Both the position numbers and the translations under genes were made by a program. Positions 5,826-6,141 of a stretch of DNA of 6,141 bases are shown in pieces (the first letter of the stretch is position 1; the number at the start of each line of letters is the position of its first letter). The DNA is from Caldisericota bacterium (GTDB lineage Bacteria; Bipolaricaulota; Bipolaricaulia; Bipolaricaulales; Bipolaricaulaceae): positions 1-6,141 of the forward strand of contig JAADIW010000075.1 of assembly GCA_013151115.1 (NCBI GenBank), given 5' to 3'. Below the pieces are notes generated by a model. The model did not search any database, was not told where the DNA came from, and worked only from the letters and a program-made list of their open reading frames with translations.

Positions 5826-6141
5826 TCAATGCCGCACGAGCTCCGCGAGGAGGGCGAAAAGCCGTTCCACTTCGGGGAACTCTACGTGGGGGAGGCGTCC
5901 GGTCCGGGCGCCCCGCTGGATCTCCGTGGAGAAAGGAAGTGCGGCGATAAGGGGGAGGTCCGGGGGGAGGTGGGCGCGCACGAATTCCCCGTCCTCCGCG
6001 CCACGGAGCTTGTTCCCCACCGCGAAGACGCGGGTGAGGCCGATCTCCCCCGCGAGTTCCCGGATGCGGGCCGCGGTCTCCAGGCTCCGCACGTCCGGCT
6101 CCACCACCACGAGCAGGGCGTCCACTCCCTGGGCGGTGGCC
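5826..6141 (-). CDS. cooC: CooC-type nickel-insertion ATPase, C-terminal part (cut by right edge)
   Basis: 104 codons are visible, ending with TGA at 5828-5826. The frame stays open to the right edge (residues ATAQG before VDALLVVVEPD), so the GTG at 6125 is an internal valine codon and not the start. The fragment matches the C-terminal half of CooC: LLVVVEPD and RSLETAARI on one strand-helix unit, then AVGNKLR, the asparagine-lysine segment that contacts the nucleotide base in MinD-like ATPases, then LPLIAALPF and a C-terminal helix. Known of the family: an ATP-driven dimer that delivers nickel to CODH, or to acetyl-CoA synthase for close relatives. Walker A and the CxC metal site lie outside the window. 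It sits 79 bases upstream of acsB. In Moorella the cooC gene is upstream of acsA, so this copy is the positional equivalent of CooC, but the fragment alone cannot separate CooC from AcsF. Confidence 0.85.
   Translation of the reverse strand, partial: ATAQGVDALLVVVEPDVRSLETAARIRELAGEIGLTRVFAVGNKLRGAEDGEFVRAHLPPDLPLIAALPFSTEIQRGARTGRLPHVEFPEVERLFALLAELVRH

Noticed and set aside
5826..6125. GTG at 6125 as a true start, giving a complete 99-residue protein
   Set aside because: The frame remains open upstream to the edge and the upstream residues continue the CooC pattern, so this is a truncated larger gene and not a small complete one.
1..6141. CRISPR arrays, tRNA/rRNA genes, insertion sequences, phage genes
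   Set aside because: None seen: the window is almost wholly filled by five co-directional metabolic genes, with no regularly spaced repeats, terminal inverted repeats or transposase motifs.

Overview
This window is the middle of an acetyl-CoA synthase (Wood-Ljungdahl, reductive acetyl-CoA pathway) operon. Every gene lies on the minus strand, so transcription runs from right to left. The DNA is strongly GC-rich, with G/C-ending codons almost throughout. The proteins are of the bacterial type: a full-length AcsB with the N-terminal domain that archaeal CdhC lacks, and an AcsV activator. The source is therefore probably an anaerobic bacterium, an acetogen or another user of the Wood-Ljungdahl pathway. 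It is not an obvious Moorella/Clostridium-type Firmicute, because base composition and several protein details differ. High-GC uncultured lineages such as Bipolaricaulota (Acetothermia), Chloroflexota or Actinomycetota would fit, but the sequence alone does not decide.

Layout in transcription order (right to left): the C-terminal part of a CooC-type nickel-insertion ATPase (cut by the right edge, stop at 5826); a 79-base gap with two small hairpins and a strong ribosome binding site; acsB, the acetyl-CoA synthase catalytic subunit (5746-3527); a 19-base gap; acsC, the large subunit of the corrinoid iron-sulfur protein (3507-2167); acsV, the ATP-dependent reductive activator of that corrinoid protein (2186-264, overlapping acsC by 20 bases if the ATG is used); and the N-terminal 89 codons of a second CooC/AcsF-type ATPase (267 to the left edge), overlapping acsV by 4 bases (ATGA). 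Coding density is nearly complete and no gene-free stretch exceeds 300 bases.

The genes work together as follows. The corrinoid protein (AcsC with a small subunit AcsD, not in the window) carries a methyl group from methyl-tetrahydrofolate to AcsB. AcsB joins it to CO and coenzyme A at its Ni-Ni-[4Fe-4S] A-cluster, or runs the reverse reaction. AcsV rescues corrinoid that has been oxidised to the inactive Co(II) state. The two MinD-like ATPases are expected to load nickel, one classically for CODH (CooC) and one for AcsB (AcsF).

The order cooC-acsB-acsC-acsV-acsF matches the classical Moorella cluster except that acsA, the CODH subunit normally between cooC and acsB, is not there. That is the most interesting point in the window. 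Otherwise this is a well-known pathway locus, and I see no wholly novel system in it.
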